Shown: positions 33,767 through 45,230 of the stretch, one piece after another | Layout: each line of letters begins with the position of its first letter | Numbering within the stretch: position 1 is the first letter of the stretch | Source of the DNA: Chelydra serpentina | Taxonomy: Eukaryota > Chordata > Testudines > Chelydridae | Assembly (NCBI GenBank): GCA_037349315.1 | Contig: JBAIAC010000004.1 | Location: 35,405,001 to 35,469,000, forward strand | Direction: 5' to 3' | DNA: 64,000 bases | Translations under genes and position numbers: made by a program | Notes under the pieces: generated by a model | What the model was told of the DNA's origin: nothing | The model's database searches: none | The model's input: the letters and a program-made list of their open reading frames with translations, nothing else

Positions 33767-35968
33767 CAAATGGCTCATAGTTTGCTTAGTGACTTGACAT
33801 GCCTTATTAGAATTACAGTCTTCTGTGTTAGTTGTATGTAAGGAAGTTGCTGTTTCACAGGCTGAAACGTTAGGAATATCCATGCAGTTCAAAGAGAAAT
33901 GATCTCGGAGGGAAGTAATGCAAGGGAAACTTGCAAAAGATGAAAGGTCATCCGATCCGGAAAAAAGGTTTTGAATGAGAAGTTTTCGGCCCTGTTTTAG
34001 ACAGAATAGTAACACAATTGGATGATACAATCATAAGTACAATGAAATTGGAAAAAGTTGTTTTTTGTTGTTTTTTTTTGGCAGGTGAGAAACTGAAATG
34101 TCTCAGCAGTGAAGACCTAAAGAGGCATGCTCTGATGATTTAAACTTGGAAGGCGAGGAGAAGAGTCTGAGCTCTTCATCAGTTTTTGCAAGCAAATCTT
34201 TAAGGCTGAGCTGGAAACAAAGGCACCCATTGCTACATTTGCAAAAGTTCTTTAGAGTTTCCCTAACGCAGAAACAGCACTGCAGGTTTTTTTTTACTGT
34301 ATTCCTGTAACTGTGACTGCTAATGGAACAAGTTTCAGCAAGAAAAAAGTAATCAAGACCTATCTAAGAACATCCACAGGGCAGGAAAAGTTAAGCAATG
34401 TGGCAGTTATTTCTATAGAAAACTTGGAAGCAAGACTGGAATGAGCGTATTAAGGAGATTGCCTCAGAGAAGGCCAGGAAGACCCCTTTGAAAAAGTACT
34501 TAGTGGCATTTTTTTGCGATGTTTGGGGGAGGAGGAGGATTCCACTAAGTGGCAGGGCACCAAACAATAGGCATTGTATTGTGGATTTAGCCCTGAATGG
34601 ATAAACATCAGGCTTCAGTCTATCTGGCTAGGTACATATGCATTAGAATTCATCACAACACACTGTAGTCACAGCTCTCAGTCCCATATCTGGGCAAATA
34701 AACATTTCCTGAAAGAGATCTTTGTACTTCCAGCTGATGCAGATGGGAGGATGGTCTCATAAGCAGAGGGCTCTGTGCTAAAGGCCATGCATTGTCCTTC
34801 ACCTCAGCTCTACAGTGAGAGTCAAACAAATCTTGTGAAACACCACAATATATTTCTTGTTTTCTTAGACTTAAGAAATGAGACTTTGCTATCAGTGCTG
34901 CTTCAAAGAGAATGTACACAAGTCCAGGGAACATCTCAGAGTCCAGAATACATCATGGAAACATTAACAGTCATAACAACTCCCACAAGAGCAGCAGTGA
35001 ACACTAAAGACCCATACTGTGACTGATTGGCTGCCTAGAGTTTGATGTGTACTGAGTCAAGGCTTCTGCTCATCCACCCAGAGCCCTATTTAAATAAACT
35101 CCAACATCTGTACCAGTGGAAGATTATAGACAATTCTGGGTATCTGTCAGCAAGAGAAAACCCCTTAATAATTGGCAAATGAGACCTTGGCTGAAGCTCC
35201 CTCTTGTAAAAAATAATGTGCCTTTTTTATATTTTATTCATTATTATTATTTAAATATATCAGATTGGCCTAGGATACCATCCATTGTGAATTCATTGTT
35301 CCTTTTACTCTTGAAAACTAACGTGGAAAATTGTCCAGATGATTTATCTCCCCCTCAGATATACACATCATGGGATGAAGCTACAGAGAGAGGAGTACAT
35401 GGAGAATTCCACTTTCTTGGTAACTCAGTGCCTGATCCAATTCACAGTGAAGTCAATAGAAAGACTCCCATTGCCTTTAGTAGGAGCTGGACCAGATCTT
35501 CTGTGCAACTGAGGTATGAGAGCTATTCTGCCTTTAGACTCTGCCTGCCATTTAGGCAGCAAATGCAAAAATCAAACATCTATGAGTACAGCATTCATGC
35601 CATACAATATCTGAGCTTCTGTGACTGTTACCATTAATAATGACTGAGATCTACACAGCATTTTTTCCACCCAGAAAGTTCTTAAAGGACTTTCAAAATT
35701 ACAGGTCAAATAGAAATCCCACCTTCAGCCACTGCAATATAGCTGCCTCTAGGTTGAAACTTGGCAACTATTTAGCAGTGCACAATATAAAAGCACAATA
35801 GTTCAGGACCGGAAGTGAAGCATACTTTATCCAAGGCAAACTAAATAGAATATTTAGGTAGGTGGAGTAAGAGTTACTAGAGTTAGAATTTAACAAGGAT
35901 ACTAGGGATAATACCCCGTTCTTGTGAAACTGCCACAGGAGCGTTAATGACAACACAGTGCCTGCAAG
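33767..35968. other. Gene-free stretch with one short palindromic repeat
   Basis: The 173-codon frame at 35116-35637 has no recognisable domain. A short palindromic repeat lies at 35430-35499 (GCCTGATCCAATTC ... GAGCTGGACCAGATC). Nothing else is recognised. Confidence 0.5.
35430..35499. repeat. Short palindromic repeat
   Basis: The ends CCTGATCCAATTCAC and GAGCTGGACCAGATC are inverted. The core AGTGAAGTCAATAGAAAGAC followed by TCCCATTGCCTTTAGTAGG matches the pattern of the repeats at 454-515 and 58623-58694. Confidence 0.5.
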
Positions 35969-36409
35969 ATGATGCCAAAGGCGAAGAAGGAGGCAGTCCC
36001 CGCTAAGACAGAGGCAAAATCCCAGGCTCTGAAGGCTAAAAAGGCCATTTTGAAAGGAGTCCACAGTCACAAGAAGAAGAAAATCAGGACATCTCCCACC
36101 TTCAGGAGGCCCAAAACTTTACAATTACGGAGACAGCCCAAATATCCTAGGAAGAGTGCTCCTCGGAGGAACAAGCTTGACCACTGTGCCATTATCAAGT
36201 TCAAGATAGAGGATAACAACACCCTGGTCTTCATTGTAGATGTCAAGGCCAACAAACATCAGATCAAGCAGGCTGTCAAGAAACTGTATGATATTGATGT
36301 GGCCAAGGTCAACACATTGATCCAGCCTGATGGTGAGAAGAAGGCTTATGTTCGTCTTGCTCCAGACTATGATGCATTGGATGTAGCCAATAAGCTTGGG
36401 ATAATCTAA
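35969..36409 (+). pseudogene. RPL23A: RPL23A retrocopy (60S ribosomal protein L23a / uL23), internally deleted
   Basis: The parent protein, uL23, lies near the peptide exit tunnel of the 60S subunit. This 146-residue intronless frame shows the family from end to end: Lys/Ala-rich N-tail, [96 protein letters not shown] and a C-terminal LGII. The family is normally about 156 residues. Here roughly nine residues are missing in frame between AIIKF and KIEDNN, inside the conserved core. Substitutions at otherwise invariant places (Ala2 to Met, Arg to Gln in the LRLRRQ and LIRPDG blocks, Tyr to Cys in HYAII) are typical of decay. The lack of introns and an A-rich 3' flank with AATAAA-like AATAAACC at 36440 point to retroposition. 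Expression cannot be inferred. Confidence 0.93.
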
Positions 36410-36439
36410 AGTGCATCCAAGAGCTGGGCAGATGAGATA

Positions 36440-36480
36440 ATAAACCAAAACAAAAAACAAACCCCCCCCCCCCCAAAACG
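36440..36480 (+). other. A-rich/poly-C 3' flank of the RPL23A retrocopy
   Basis: AATAAACCAAAACAAAAAAC is followed by a run of about 14 C and CAAAACG. It may be the decayed poly-A tail of the retrocopy. No confident target duplication was found. Confidence 0.5.
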
Positions 36481-36727
36481 CACCATGTTGGAGCACTGGG
36501 CTAGTAGTAATTCCAGGGGAAGCTACTCAGATACTACAGTGATGAGTGCTATAAAAATGCCTGGCAATTAAAGTGATTAAGATAAGATTCTGCCTGCTTA
36601 ATCACTACAACTTCCCACAGCCTCTGGTTGTTCCTTGGACAGCAAACCAGCACCGAGCAGCCTTGACTATGCTTTTTATGGCTCAGCACATGCCACCTGC
36701 TCTGTTTTTCAGAGCTGTTAAGGCCAG
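36481..36727. other. Gene-free spacer
   Basis: Nothing recognisable. Confidence 0.45.
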
Positions 36728-37025
36728 AAGGAAACATTATGATTATCTAGTCTGACCACCTGCTAGATGCAGATGATTGAATTTCACTGAGTGATTCTTG
36801 CACCCAGTCCATAACTTTTGGCTGAGACATACCATATATTTTAGAAAGACATCCAAATCTTTATGTAAAGACTTCAAATGACGCAGAATCCACCACATCC
36901 CTAGGTAAATTGTCCCAGTGGTTAATTACACTCTCTGTTAAATATGAACCTTTTTTCCAATTTCCATTGGTCGAGTATCAGCTTCCAGCCATTGGATCTT
37001 GTTATACCTTTGCCTGCTTCATCAG
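36728..37025 (-). mobile_element. CR1-like 3' end fragment, diverged
   Basis: Plus-strand AAGGCCAGAAGGAAACATTA, TGATTATCTAGTCTGACC, GACGCAGAATCCACCACATC, GTCCCAGTGGTTAATTACAC and CAGCTTCCAGCCATTGGATC parallel the 8494-8770 CR1 end with an extra internal stretch. It is an older or different CR1 subfamily. Confidence 0.7.
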
Positions 37026-37544
37026 AGAGCCCCAGGGTGCCTTCTATTCTCTTCTATATTAGATTTTGTATACTACACCCTACTCTTCAGGATCTGAGTA
37101 GCTTAGATCTGGATACTGGAGAGAGAGCCTCCATTTTTCCTTCACTTTTTCCTTATCTTCTCCTTCCCATGTTTGTGGAATTTTTTTCCCAGGCAGCACT
37201 TTAAAAACAACCAGTTTTATTGAATTTCAATGAGTATATACAGTATGTTACAGTTGCATAATATTATTGCTATAGAGATCAAATTGGCAGGTACAATTAC
37301 TCCTTATATACTATATTGTAAATATAACACATTTTGAGTTACTTCGAAATCAGATTTAATCTCTTAACAAGCTGTACATTTTAAAATGTTATTTTGTAAG
37401 TATTAAACATAGCACATATTCAGTCATCTGTTGCAACCATCTGCTGCAGACTTTATTTTGGTTTATCATCCTCAGTCTACCAATACTACTCCAATGAAGT
37501 CAATTGGAGTTTTGTCACTCATTCAATGAAACTGAATTATAATA
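37026..37544. other. Gene-free AT-rich stretch
   Basis: Contains a short palindromic core at 37490-37515 (CTCCAATGAAGTCAATTGGAG). Otherwise nothing is recognised. Confidence 0.5.
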
Positions 37545-37722
37545 TAGAATCATAGAAGATTAGGATTGGAAGAGACCTCAGGAGGTCATCTAGTCCAATC
37601 CCCTTCTCAAAGCAGGACCAACCCCAACTAAATCATCCCAGCCAGGGCTTTGTCAAGCCAGGCCTCAAAAACCTCTAAGGATGGAGATTCCACCACCTCC
37701 CTAGCTAACCGATTCCAGTGCT

Positions 37723-38455
37723 TCACCACCCTCCTAGTGAAATAGTTTTTCCTAATATCCAACCAAGACCTCCCCAATGGAACTTGAGACCATTGCTCCT
37801 TGTTCTGTCATCTGCCACCACTGAGAACAGCCGAGCTCCATCCTCTTTGGAACCACGCTTCAAGTAATTGAAGGCTGCTATCAAATCCCTCTTCACTCTT
37901 CTCTTATGCAGACTAAATAAGCCCAGTTCCCTCAGCCTCTCCTCATAAGTCACATGCCCCAGCCGCCTAATCGTTTTCATTGCCCTCTGCTGGACTCTCC
38001 AATTAGTCCACATATTTTCTGTAGTGGGGGGCCCAAAACTGGACACAATACTCCAGCTGTGGCCTCACCAGTGCCGAATAGAGGGGAATAATTACTTCCC
38101 TCGATCTGCTGGCAATACTCCTAACAATGCAGCTCAATATGCTGTTAGCCTTCTTGGCAACAAGGGCACACTGCTGACTCATATCCAGCTTCTCATCCAC
38201 TGTAATCTCCAGATCATTTTCTGCAGAACTGCTTCTTAGTCAGTTGGTCCCCAACCTGTAGCAGTGCATGGGATTTTTCCATCCTAAGTGCAGGACTCTG
38301 CACTTGTCCTTGTTGAACCTCATCAGATTTCTTTTGGCCCAGTCCCCCAACTTGTCTAGGTCACTCTGGATCCTATCCCTACCCTACAGCATATCTACCT
38401 CTCCTCCCAGCTTAGTGTCATCCACGAACTTGCTGAGGGTGCAATCCATCCCATC
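37723..38455 (-). pseudogene. CR1 ORF2 palm end and thumb fragments
   Basis: The palm core is damaged: the sequence ahead of [20 protein letters not shown] is out of frame. The frames at 38003-38200 and 37723-38046 hold [20 protein letters not shown], then [20 protein letters not shown] and FNYLKRGSKEDGARLFSVVA. At least one frameshift lies near 38030. It is inactive. Confidence 0.85.
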
Positions 38456-38457
38456 AA

Positions 38458-38465
38458 CCAGATCA
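38458..38465. repeat. Target duplication region, left of nested hAT-like element
   Basis: CCAGATCA here matches 38900-38907. If the element is taken as starting CAGGGG (38464), the adjacent 8-mers are AACCAGAT and ATCCAGAT, 7 of 8 identical. Confidence 0.7.
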
Positions 38466-38897
38466 GGGGTGGCCAACCTGTGACTCCGGAGCCACATGCG
38501 GCTCTTCAGAAGTTAATATGCAGCTCCTTGTGTATGCGACTCTGGGGCTGGAGCTACAGGCGCCAACTTTCCAATGTGCCGGGGGGTGCTCACTGCTCAA
38601 CCCCTGGTTCTGCCACAGGCCCTGTCCCCACTCCACCCCTTCCTGACCCCTCCCCTGAGCCTGAAGTGCCCTTGCTCCTCCCCCTCCCCCCAGAGCCTCC
38701 TGCACACCGCAAAACAGCTGATCGGGAGGTGCGAGGAGGGATGGGGAGGCACTGATCAGCGGGACTGCTGGTGGGTGGGAGGCGCTGGGAGCGGGGGTGG
38801 GGGGAGCTGTTGGGGGCTGCTGATGTATTACTGTGGCTCTTTGGCAATGTACATTGGTAAATTCTGGCTCCTTCTCAGGCTCAGGTTGGCCACCCCG
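38464..38897. mobile_element. Non-autonomous hAT-like DNA transposon inside CR1, 434 bp
   Basis: Left terminus CAGGGGTGGCCAACCTGTG; right terminus CTCAGGTTGGCCACCCCG, its inverted complement with one missing base. The CR1 reading frame resumes after it, which confirms the boundaries. The interior is shared with 61845-62284: GAGCCACATGCGGCTCTTCA near the left end, and GTGGCTCTTTGGCAATGTAC and GGTAAATTCTGGCTCC near the right end. Short frames inside are incidental; there is no transposase. Confidence 0.9.
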
Positions 38898-38935
38898 ATC
38901 CAGATCATTAATGAAGATGTTGAACAAAACTGGCC

Positions 38936-39251
38936 CTAGGACTGACCCCTGGAGCACTCTGCTTGATACTGGCTGATGACTAGACATCGAGCCGTTGATC
39001 ACAACCTGTTGAGCCCGACAATCTAGCCAGCCTTCTATCCACTTTATAGTCTGTTCATCCAATCCATACTTTTTTAACTTGCTGGTGAGAATACTGTGGG
39101 AGACCGTATCAAAAGCTTTGCTAAAGTCAAAATATATCACGTCCACCGCTTTCCCCATATCCACAGAGCCAGTTATCTCATCATAGAAGGCAATCAGGTT
39201 GGTCAGGCATGACTTGCCCTTGGTGAATCCATATTGACTGTTCTTGATCAC
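38936..39251 (-). pseudogene. CR1 RT palm fragment
   Basis: The N-terminal part of the frame at 38463-39251 encodes [20 protein letters not shown], the palm motif [20 protein letters not shown] and [16 protein letters not shown]. The frame then runs artificially into the nested hAT-like element (below about 38897). The first palm Asp is present. Confidence 0.88.
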
Positions 39252-39263
39252 CTTCCTCTCCTC

Positions 39264-40351
39264 CTAGTGCTTCAAAATGGATTCCTTGAGGACCTGCTGC
39301 ATGATTTTTCCAGGGACTAAGGTGAGGCTGACCGGTATGTAGTTCCCCAGATTCTCCTTCTTCCCTTTTTTAAAGATCGGCACTACATTTGCCTTTTTCC
39401 AATCATCTGGGACCTCTCCCGATTGCCAGGAGTTTTCAAAGATAATGGCCAATGGCTCTGCAATCACATCAGCCAACTCCCTCAGCACCCTCGGATGCAT
39501 TACATCTGGCCACATGGACTTGTGCATGTCCATCTTTTCTAAATAGTCCTTTACCTGTTCTTTCACCACTGAGGGCTGCTCACCTCCTCCCCATAATGTG
39601 CTGCCCAGTGCAGCAGTCTGGGAGCTGACCTTATCTGTGAAGGCTGAGGCAAAAAAAGCATTGGGTACTTCAACTTTTTCCACATCATCTGTCACTAGGT
39701 TGCCTCTCCCATTCAGTAAGGGTCCCACACTTTCCCTGACCTTCTTGTTGCTAACATACCTGTAGAAACCCTTTTTGTTACCCTTCACATCCCTTGCTAG
39801 TTGCAACTCCAATTGTGCTTTGGCCTTCCTGATCACACCCCTACATGCTTGAGCAATATTTTTATACTCCTCCCTAGTCATCTGTCCAAGTTTCCTCTTC
39901 TTGTAAGCTTCCTTTTTGTGCTTAAGCTCACCGAAGTTTTCTCTGTTAAGCCAAGCTTGTCGCCTGCCGTATTTGCTATTCTTTCTGCACATCGGGATGG
40001 TTTGTTCCTGTGCCCTCAATACAGCCAGCTTTCCTGGACTCCTTTCCCCCTCATATTAGCCTCCCAGGGGATCCTGTCCATCAGTTCCCTGAGGGAGTCA
40101 AAGTCTGCTTTTCTGAAGTCCGGGGTCCGTATTCTGCTGCTCTCCTTTCTTCCTTTTGTCAGGATCCTGAACTCGACCATCTCATGGTCACTGCTGCCCA
40201 TGTTGCCACCCACTTCTACTTCCCCTATCAATTCTTCCCTGTTTGTGAGCAGCAGGTCACAACCTTTTTTATAGCTCTGCAGAAAGGTATTTGCAATTCC
40301 CACACTGATGAGGTAGGAGGATTGTAATTTTTTCATATTCTGGTTATACAT
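39264..40351 (-). pseudogene. CR1 endonuclease end, linker and RT fingers
   Basis: The frame 40016-40351 carries the endonuclease C-terminus ([15 protein letters not shown] and [14 protein letters not shown], with the S-D-H motif). The frame 39264-40019 continues with the linker (KKEAYKKRKLGQMTREEYKN, VKGNKKGFYRYVSNKKVRES) and RT fingers (DDWKKANVVPIFKKGKKENL). A stop or shift separates them near 40018, and another near 39255 precedes the palm fragment. Confidence 0.88.
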
Positions 40352-40368
40352 CTCCTGCCTGTCACTAC

Positions 40369-42264
40369 CATTGTGACAGAGTCAGCTGTGGGTTGCTACT
40401 ATTTCAAAATTCTCAAGAAAAAAAGCCCCAAATTCCACATTTATTTTGAAGGATTTTGAGGCATAGTCAACAATTTCTTTCAGGTGTCACTTAATTTTGG
40501 TACAGCTCCTCAACACTGAGTGCATTAATGTTCTCCTTCCATTTGTACTTGTTACTCAGAGACATACTTGGTTTATATGCATGCAGTTTCCCTGGGGTAT
40601 ATTATCTACTGTCTGTAGAGTATAAAACAACTCACTTCTGCACAGTATTTAGAGTTTATTGTTCCTGTCTTATGTTTACCTATACTTTCTTATTAATCTG
40701 AAATAAAAGTTTTCCCAAATCTTGTTACCACTGACCATAACTTGTACTTGCAAACATCATTTTTCACTTGTAGTTACAATTTGCCCTACATTTTTTAATG
40801 GATTGCTTTAAGCTTAGCTTACTGACTTCCTACAAAAACAGGAGGGCAGCATGTATTATCTAATTAACTATTAACAGCAGTAATTCACACACACTCCTAT
40901 TATTTGTAAAGATTTAAAAGCCTCTTTATATATGAAACCCATATTGTTTTAAAATACTAACAGATAGCAGCTTCCTTGGGCCTCAAACACAATTTTTCCC
41001 CCCCTTAGGTGCCTATGCCCATCAAGGTTTTCTTCTTGCTCGTATATCCCTCAGTCAGCACAGGTACAAATATTAGAGGGCTCCTGCCTTTATGACAAAG
41101 CTTTTGTAGGCCTGGGTTTCACAGAATCTTGTTCTAAATGAATTGTCTTAAACTGGAAAATGCAGCTGCCACAACAAACTTGACCACTCACAAGGCAGTT
41201 TCAGAACGGAATCGGGTTCAACAAAGTAGGATAGTCCCTATTCCCCATTAAATTTTGATATATCAGGTCTAGGTGAGATCAGGGCTACGTGCTAAAGCAC
41301 GTAGCAGTCCATTACCATTCATGAGATTATTAAAAACTGTCTTTAATATTTGTCATACCGTCTCTCCATGCATTAAAAAGAAAGTGGAGAGATGTGTGTA
41401 AATCAGTGGTGGTGTGAGATAGTTCCCTCCAATTTACACACATAAGCTGTCTGTTTAATATGTTCCAAATCACAGTTTAAGAGCCTGTGAACATAAAACA
41501 TTATTACATCAACAAGTGAAGTTGTGTATGCAAATATTAGTCAAGTTTATGTGAACAGTTACTTTAGCAAGTCAGTTAAATGTTTGACCAAATTATGGAT
41601 CTTCGCTCCATTGTGGGCAGAGTGAAGTGTTGGTATTTGTAAAGTGCCAATTACTGAGGTGTCCAGGTGAGGTCCCATATTAGCAGAGTTCTCCTGGAAG
41701 GAGGAATGATGTAATGCAGTGTGTAATCTGAGGGGCCTGGTAGGAGCACACTCAATAGCTGAATTTACTGCACCTTTACAAAAGGTGCAATGTCTGCTCC
41801 CCCAGTGGTGCCCTCCTACACGAGTTGCTGTCCAAGGAAGCAGAGTCATGGCTACATCCTCAACCCACTCAGACATGCCCTTGGCATGTGCAGTATTGCC
41901 AGCAGTGTGAGTAGGCCAATCCTATTCTCAGGGAGCATAAGCAATCACATTAGAGTTACTTGCTGCAGAGGTGCCCTAGCTGAGGGGAAAAAGGGGATTT
42001 TGTTCCTACTTCCCACAGCACAACTGAATAGTAGTGAGAGTAATTTGGCACCTGATTTTTTTATGTGCATACATAAGTGGATTTACATTTCTGGTTAATA
42101 TACATTTACAGGATGCTTGTCAAATAATACATAGGCCTTGTATTATACATACATACTGCATACATATTATACATACAACCTGCAAATCCTCAAATTGTGA
42201 AGTAAGTTGTACTAGGCTTTTGAGCGCCAAAGAAAGTGTGAGTGGAAATTACTGTTATGGGCAC
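40369..42264. other. Gene-free stretch
   Basis: No gene is recognised. AT-rich with a short GCACGTAG inverted pair around 41288-41303. Frames of up to 105 codons show no domain. Confidence 0.5.
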
Positions 42265-42635
42265 AAGCATGGCAGCAGGTTTAAAACAAATAAAAGGAAG
42301 TTCTTCTTCACACAGCGCACAGTCAACCTGTGGAACTCCTTGCCTGAGGAGATTGTGAAAGCTAGGACTATAACAGGGTTTAAAAGAGAACTGGATAAAT
42401 TCATGGAGGTTAAGTCCATTAATGGTTATTAGCTAGGATGGGTAAGGAATGGTGTCCCTAGCCTCTATTTGTCAGAGGGTGGTGATGGATGGCAGGAGAG
42501 AGATCACTTGATCATTACCTGTTAGGTTCACTCCCTCTGGGACACCTGGCATTGGCCACTGTCGGTAGACAGGATACTGGGCTGGATGGACCTTTGGTCT
42601 GACCCAGTACGGCCATTCTTATGTTCTTATGGTTA
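42265..42635 (+). mobile_element. CR1-family LINE, last codons of ORF2 and 3' end
   Basis: The frame ending at 42432 holds FFTQRTVNLWNSLPEEIV and FKRELDKFMEVKSINGY, the terminus of a CR1-type ORF2. It is followed by the tail with GATCACTTGATCATTACCTG, ACAGGATACTGGGCTGGATG and TTTGGTCTGACCCAGTACGG, ending CATTCTTATGTTCTTATGG. The short terminal direct repeat (TTCTTATG) is typical of CR1. Confidence 0.88.
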
Positions 42636-42849
42636 ATAGACAAACAAAAGAAAAGGGCAGAGGAAAGAGTTACCTTCATATTTTACACACACAGATTTTC
42701 CCTACCCTATTTCCTCCTCATCTTAACCTGAGACTTTATTTTCTTTCTCATGCCTGAGAAGAAATGGGTCTTCAAGATGCGTTGGGAAAGCAGACTGTCC
42801 TCCTTTGTTCAGGTGCTGGGCAAAACAAAGGCATCCCACTAGGATTCAG

Positions 42850-42992
42850 TGGTTGTTATTACTATTTACTGTTTTTAGTGTGAAAGCACCTAAGGAACGC
42901 AAACCAGGGTTGGGGGCCTAACAGTGTTGGTGCTGTGTGAATACACACAGACATTCCCTGGCCCAAAGAGCTCACAATCCAGGATAAAAAAC
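42850..42992 (-). mobile_element. MIR-like SINE tail
   Basis: Plus-strand TTATTACTATTTACTGTTTT, CACACAGACATTCCCTGGCC and CAAAGAGCTCACAATCCAGG are the reversed tail of the MIR-like family seen at 61370-61620. Confidence 0.5.
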
Positions 42993-44039
42993 TTCCTTTT
43001 TAAACCACAGGGACCCAAATTCAGCCACTGTGTAAGTAGCTGTCAGTCCCAGTGATGTCAATAGAGTAGCATTTACATCTTAGCAGAATTTGTTCCAAAA
43101 GCTTGAGAATTGGCTTCAAATGGCCAATCACCTACTGTTCTCACTTAAGCCCTGAGGCTTAAGCACTTAAGGTACTTAGGTGCTTAACTCCTATTGATTT
43201 AACCTAAAACCCTTTGAGGATCTGGGCCTGAGCTATTAATTTGTTAGTAGCTAGGTATTTCTGCAGTGGCCATTTACCCAATTCATATATATTGATTTCA
43301 ACACCATTAGTTTGGTAGCTTCACTACCTTTGCTACATTTAGGGAATCCGTTTTGTGTTAATATAATAGTCTGGTAGCCTAATTCAGTAACAAAAAAGTG
43401 GAATTGTGAGAGAAAACCACACCATGCAAACTGCTGTTTATTACCTCCCATAAGAGACACTCTCACTAATAGCACATAAATATATATGAGTTTTCAAGTG
43501 ACACACAGCTAATATGCATCTGTTCCCAACTACGTGAACAATTGCAGCAAGCACTTACGTAAAAGGAAACATGTATGAATAAAATAAAAATAAAAAATAC
43601 TGTAAACAGTATTTGGCCAGTAACGGCTTGACAGGAAGGTTCAAGTAACAACTTTTCCCTCTTCCTATTTGTTTCTTCAGAAGTTCTAAGCTTTATTTAC
43701 TTCTCTTTGCTCCCTATTTGAAAGTACTTTAAAAAAATCCTTCAAGCTTAACAGAGTCTCTAGCCTGTTATTTAGATCAAAAACGTAATCAGAGTTTAGC
43801 AATTGTGAATGAAAGAGAAGGAATTGGAGCCTCAAACTGTTCTTTGAGATGTCAGCAAAGGTTGAGTGAATTTCAACTATGGGTACATTAGGTATGAGAG
43901 GTTTTTTTTTAAAAAAAATATAGGCTCTAGCAGCCAAATTCTTTCCTGGTGTAAGTGGATGCAAATCCATTTAATGGAGCTGGGCTGTATTTGACCCTAT
44001 GTTCTTAAGCACTTACGGGCACTGTTATATTAAATGGGT
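42993..44039. other. Gene-free stretch
   Basis: A weak repeat of the TTAAGCACTTAAGGTACTTAGG type lies at 43150-43215. Otherwise unassigned. Confidence 0.45.
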
Positions 44040-44250
44040 AAGCGTTGTATTTCCTGCCTGCTGTGTGACCTTAGCCAAGTCAGTTCACCTCTATGTGCCT
44101 GTATCCCCCTTGCATCTTTTGACTATCTTGTCTGTTTAGATTGTAAACTCTTTGGGGCAGGGACGGTCTCTTGCTGTGTGTCTGTACAGTGCTTAGTGCC
44201 ATGGAGCTGCATCTTGATCAGTGTCTTTAGGAGCTGCTGTAAGTAAATAA
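44040..44250 (+). mobile_element. MIR-like SINE
   Basis: CTGCTGTGTGACCTTAGCCA and AGTCAGTTCACCTCTATGTG correspond to the MIR core. They are followed by TTAGATTGTAAACTCTTTGG, GGCAGGGACGGTCTCTTGC and TGTACAGTGCTTAGTGCC and an AAATAAT tail. The tRNA-like head is not visible. Confidence 0.65.
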
Positions 44251-44937
44251 TCACAATTTTCCTGCTCAGGCCATCTCTTTATTATGACTCTTTCAGACAT
44301 TCTTAGCACTCCAGCAAGATCTAGACCCCCATGGTTAAAGGGGTGTTTCTGGCCCTCTTGGAGTCAATGGAAGTTTTGCCACTGACTTTAGTAGGACCAT
44401 AATTTCACCCCTGGTTCCTAAAAGGACAGTGCAAAATATAGTAAGTACAGTGCAGTACCACACCAGCACAGTGTAGTCTGTTAATGTAAGGCATAGGGAA
44501 TTGCAGTACTCTACCAAAAATCTGTCAAATCTGAGCGGAACTATCTTGAGGTAACAGCAGGGTGGATGTGCTCTGACTACACCACTAGTGTAACAGAGAT
44601 ACAGATTTAGTTGCCCTCAACAATGCATATTAGGGGATTCATATAATAGTGGAGTAAAATAATACAGCAGTACTTCCCAGTACTGGGAATTCCCTCCCCA
44701 GATGAAGATGGCAGCCATCACCCATATACCGTATTGTTGCTTCCTTCATAGGCAAAAAAGTGGTGTTTTCAGAAATATAGCTAATAAGAATTCTATAAGT
44801 TCTTTGTGAATATAGATGTGCCTTTGAATAAACCGTTTTACAAGATCATTCCAGCAATCCGAATGTGACATGATTGACAAATATGGCTGCTCACAGGCAT
44901 AAATAGCTATGCCAGGGTTATTGTAGCAATCCACTTT
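44251..44937. other. Gene-free stretch with one short palindromic repeat
   Basis: At 44357-44410 CTTGGAGTCAATGGAAGTTT and TGCCACTGACTTTAGTAGG belong to the short palindromic family. Nothing else is recognised. Confidence 0.5.
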
Positions 44938-45230
44938 GGCCATGTCTACACTAGAGAGCTTACAGAGGCACAGCTGTACCGCTGCAGCTGAGCCACGTTA
45001 AGATCTCCCGTGAAGCCGCTCTATGCCATTGAGAGAGAGCTCTCCCATTGACATAATTAAACCACCTCCAACAAGTGGCAGTAGCTATGATGGCGGGAAA
45101 CACTGTGCTGCTAACATTGTGCTGTCCACACTGGCACTTCAGTCGGTGTGACTTATGTCACTAAGGGGGTGTTTTCTCACACCCCTGTGTGACATGTTAT
45201 ACTTACAAAAGCGCTAGTGTAGACATAGCC
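44938..45230. mobile_element. MITE with GGCYATGTCTACACTAG termini, 293 bp
   Basis: Left end GGCCATGTCTACACTAGAGA and right end GCGCTAGTGTAGACATAGCC are inverted complements with one or two mismatches over about 17 bp. The interior includes CCATTGAGAGAGAGCTCTCC and CAAGTGGCAGTAGC, also found at 56900. The flanks offer TT or TTT/TTC as a possible target, which does not decide the superfamily; PIF/Harbinger is one possibility. Confidence 0.8.

Larger units (their letters stand above)
37545..40368 (-). mobile_element. Long CR1 LINE copy, endonuclease to 3' end, split by a hAT-like element
   Basis: About 2.4 kb of CR1 remain after subtracting the insertion at 38464-38897. Reading from 40368 down there is the end of the endonuclease, the linker, RT fingers and palm, thumb and the CR1 terminus near 37545 (TAGAATCATAGAAGATTAGG). 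The start of the endonuclease and all of ORF1 are missing, so the copy is 5' truncated. Confidence 0.92.

Noticed and set aside
33443..34030. 195-codon minus-strand frame
   Set aside because: It overlaps the LTR-like repeat 33320-33766 and has Pro/Ser-rich low-complexity composition with no domain.
35116..35637. 173-codon frame as a gene upstream of RPL23A
   Set aside because: No domain; it runs through a short palindromic repeat and AT-rich sequence. No splice or promoter context is convincing.
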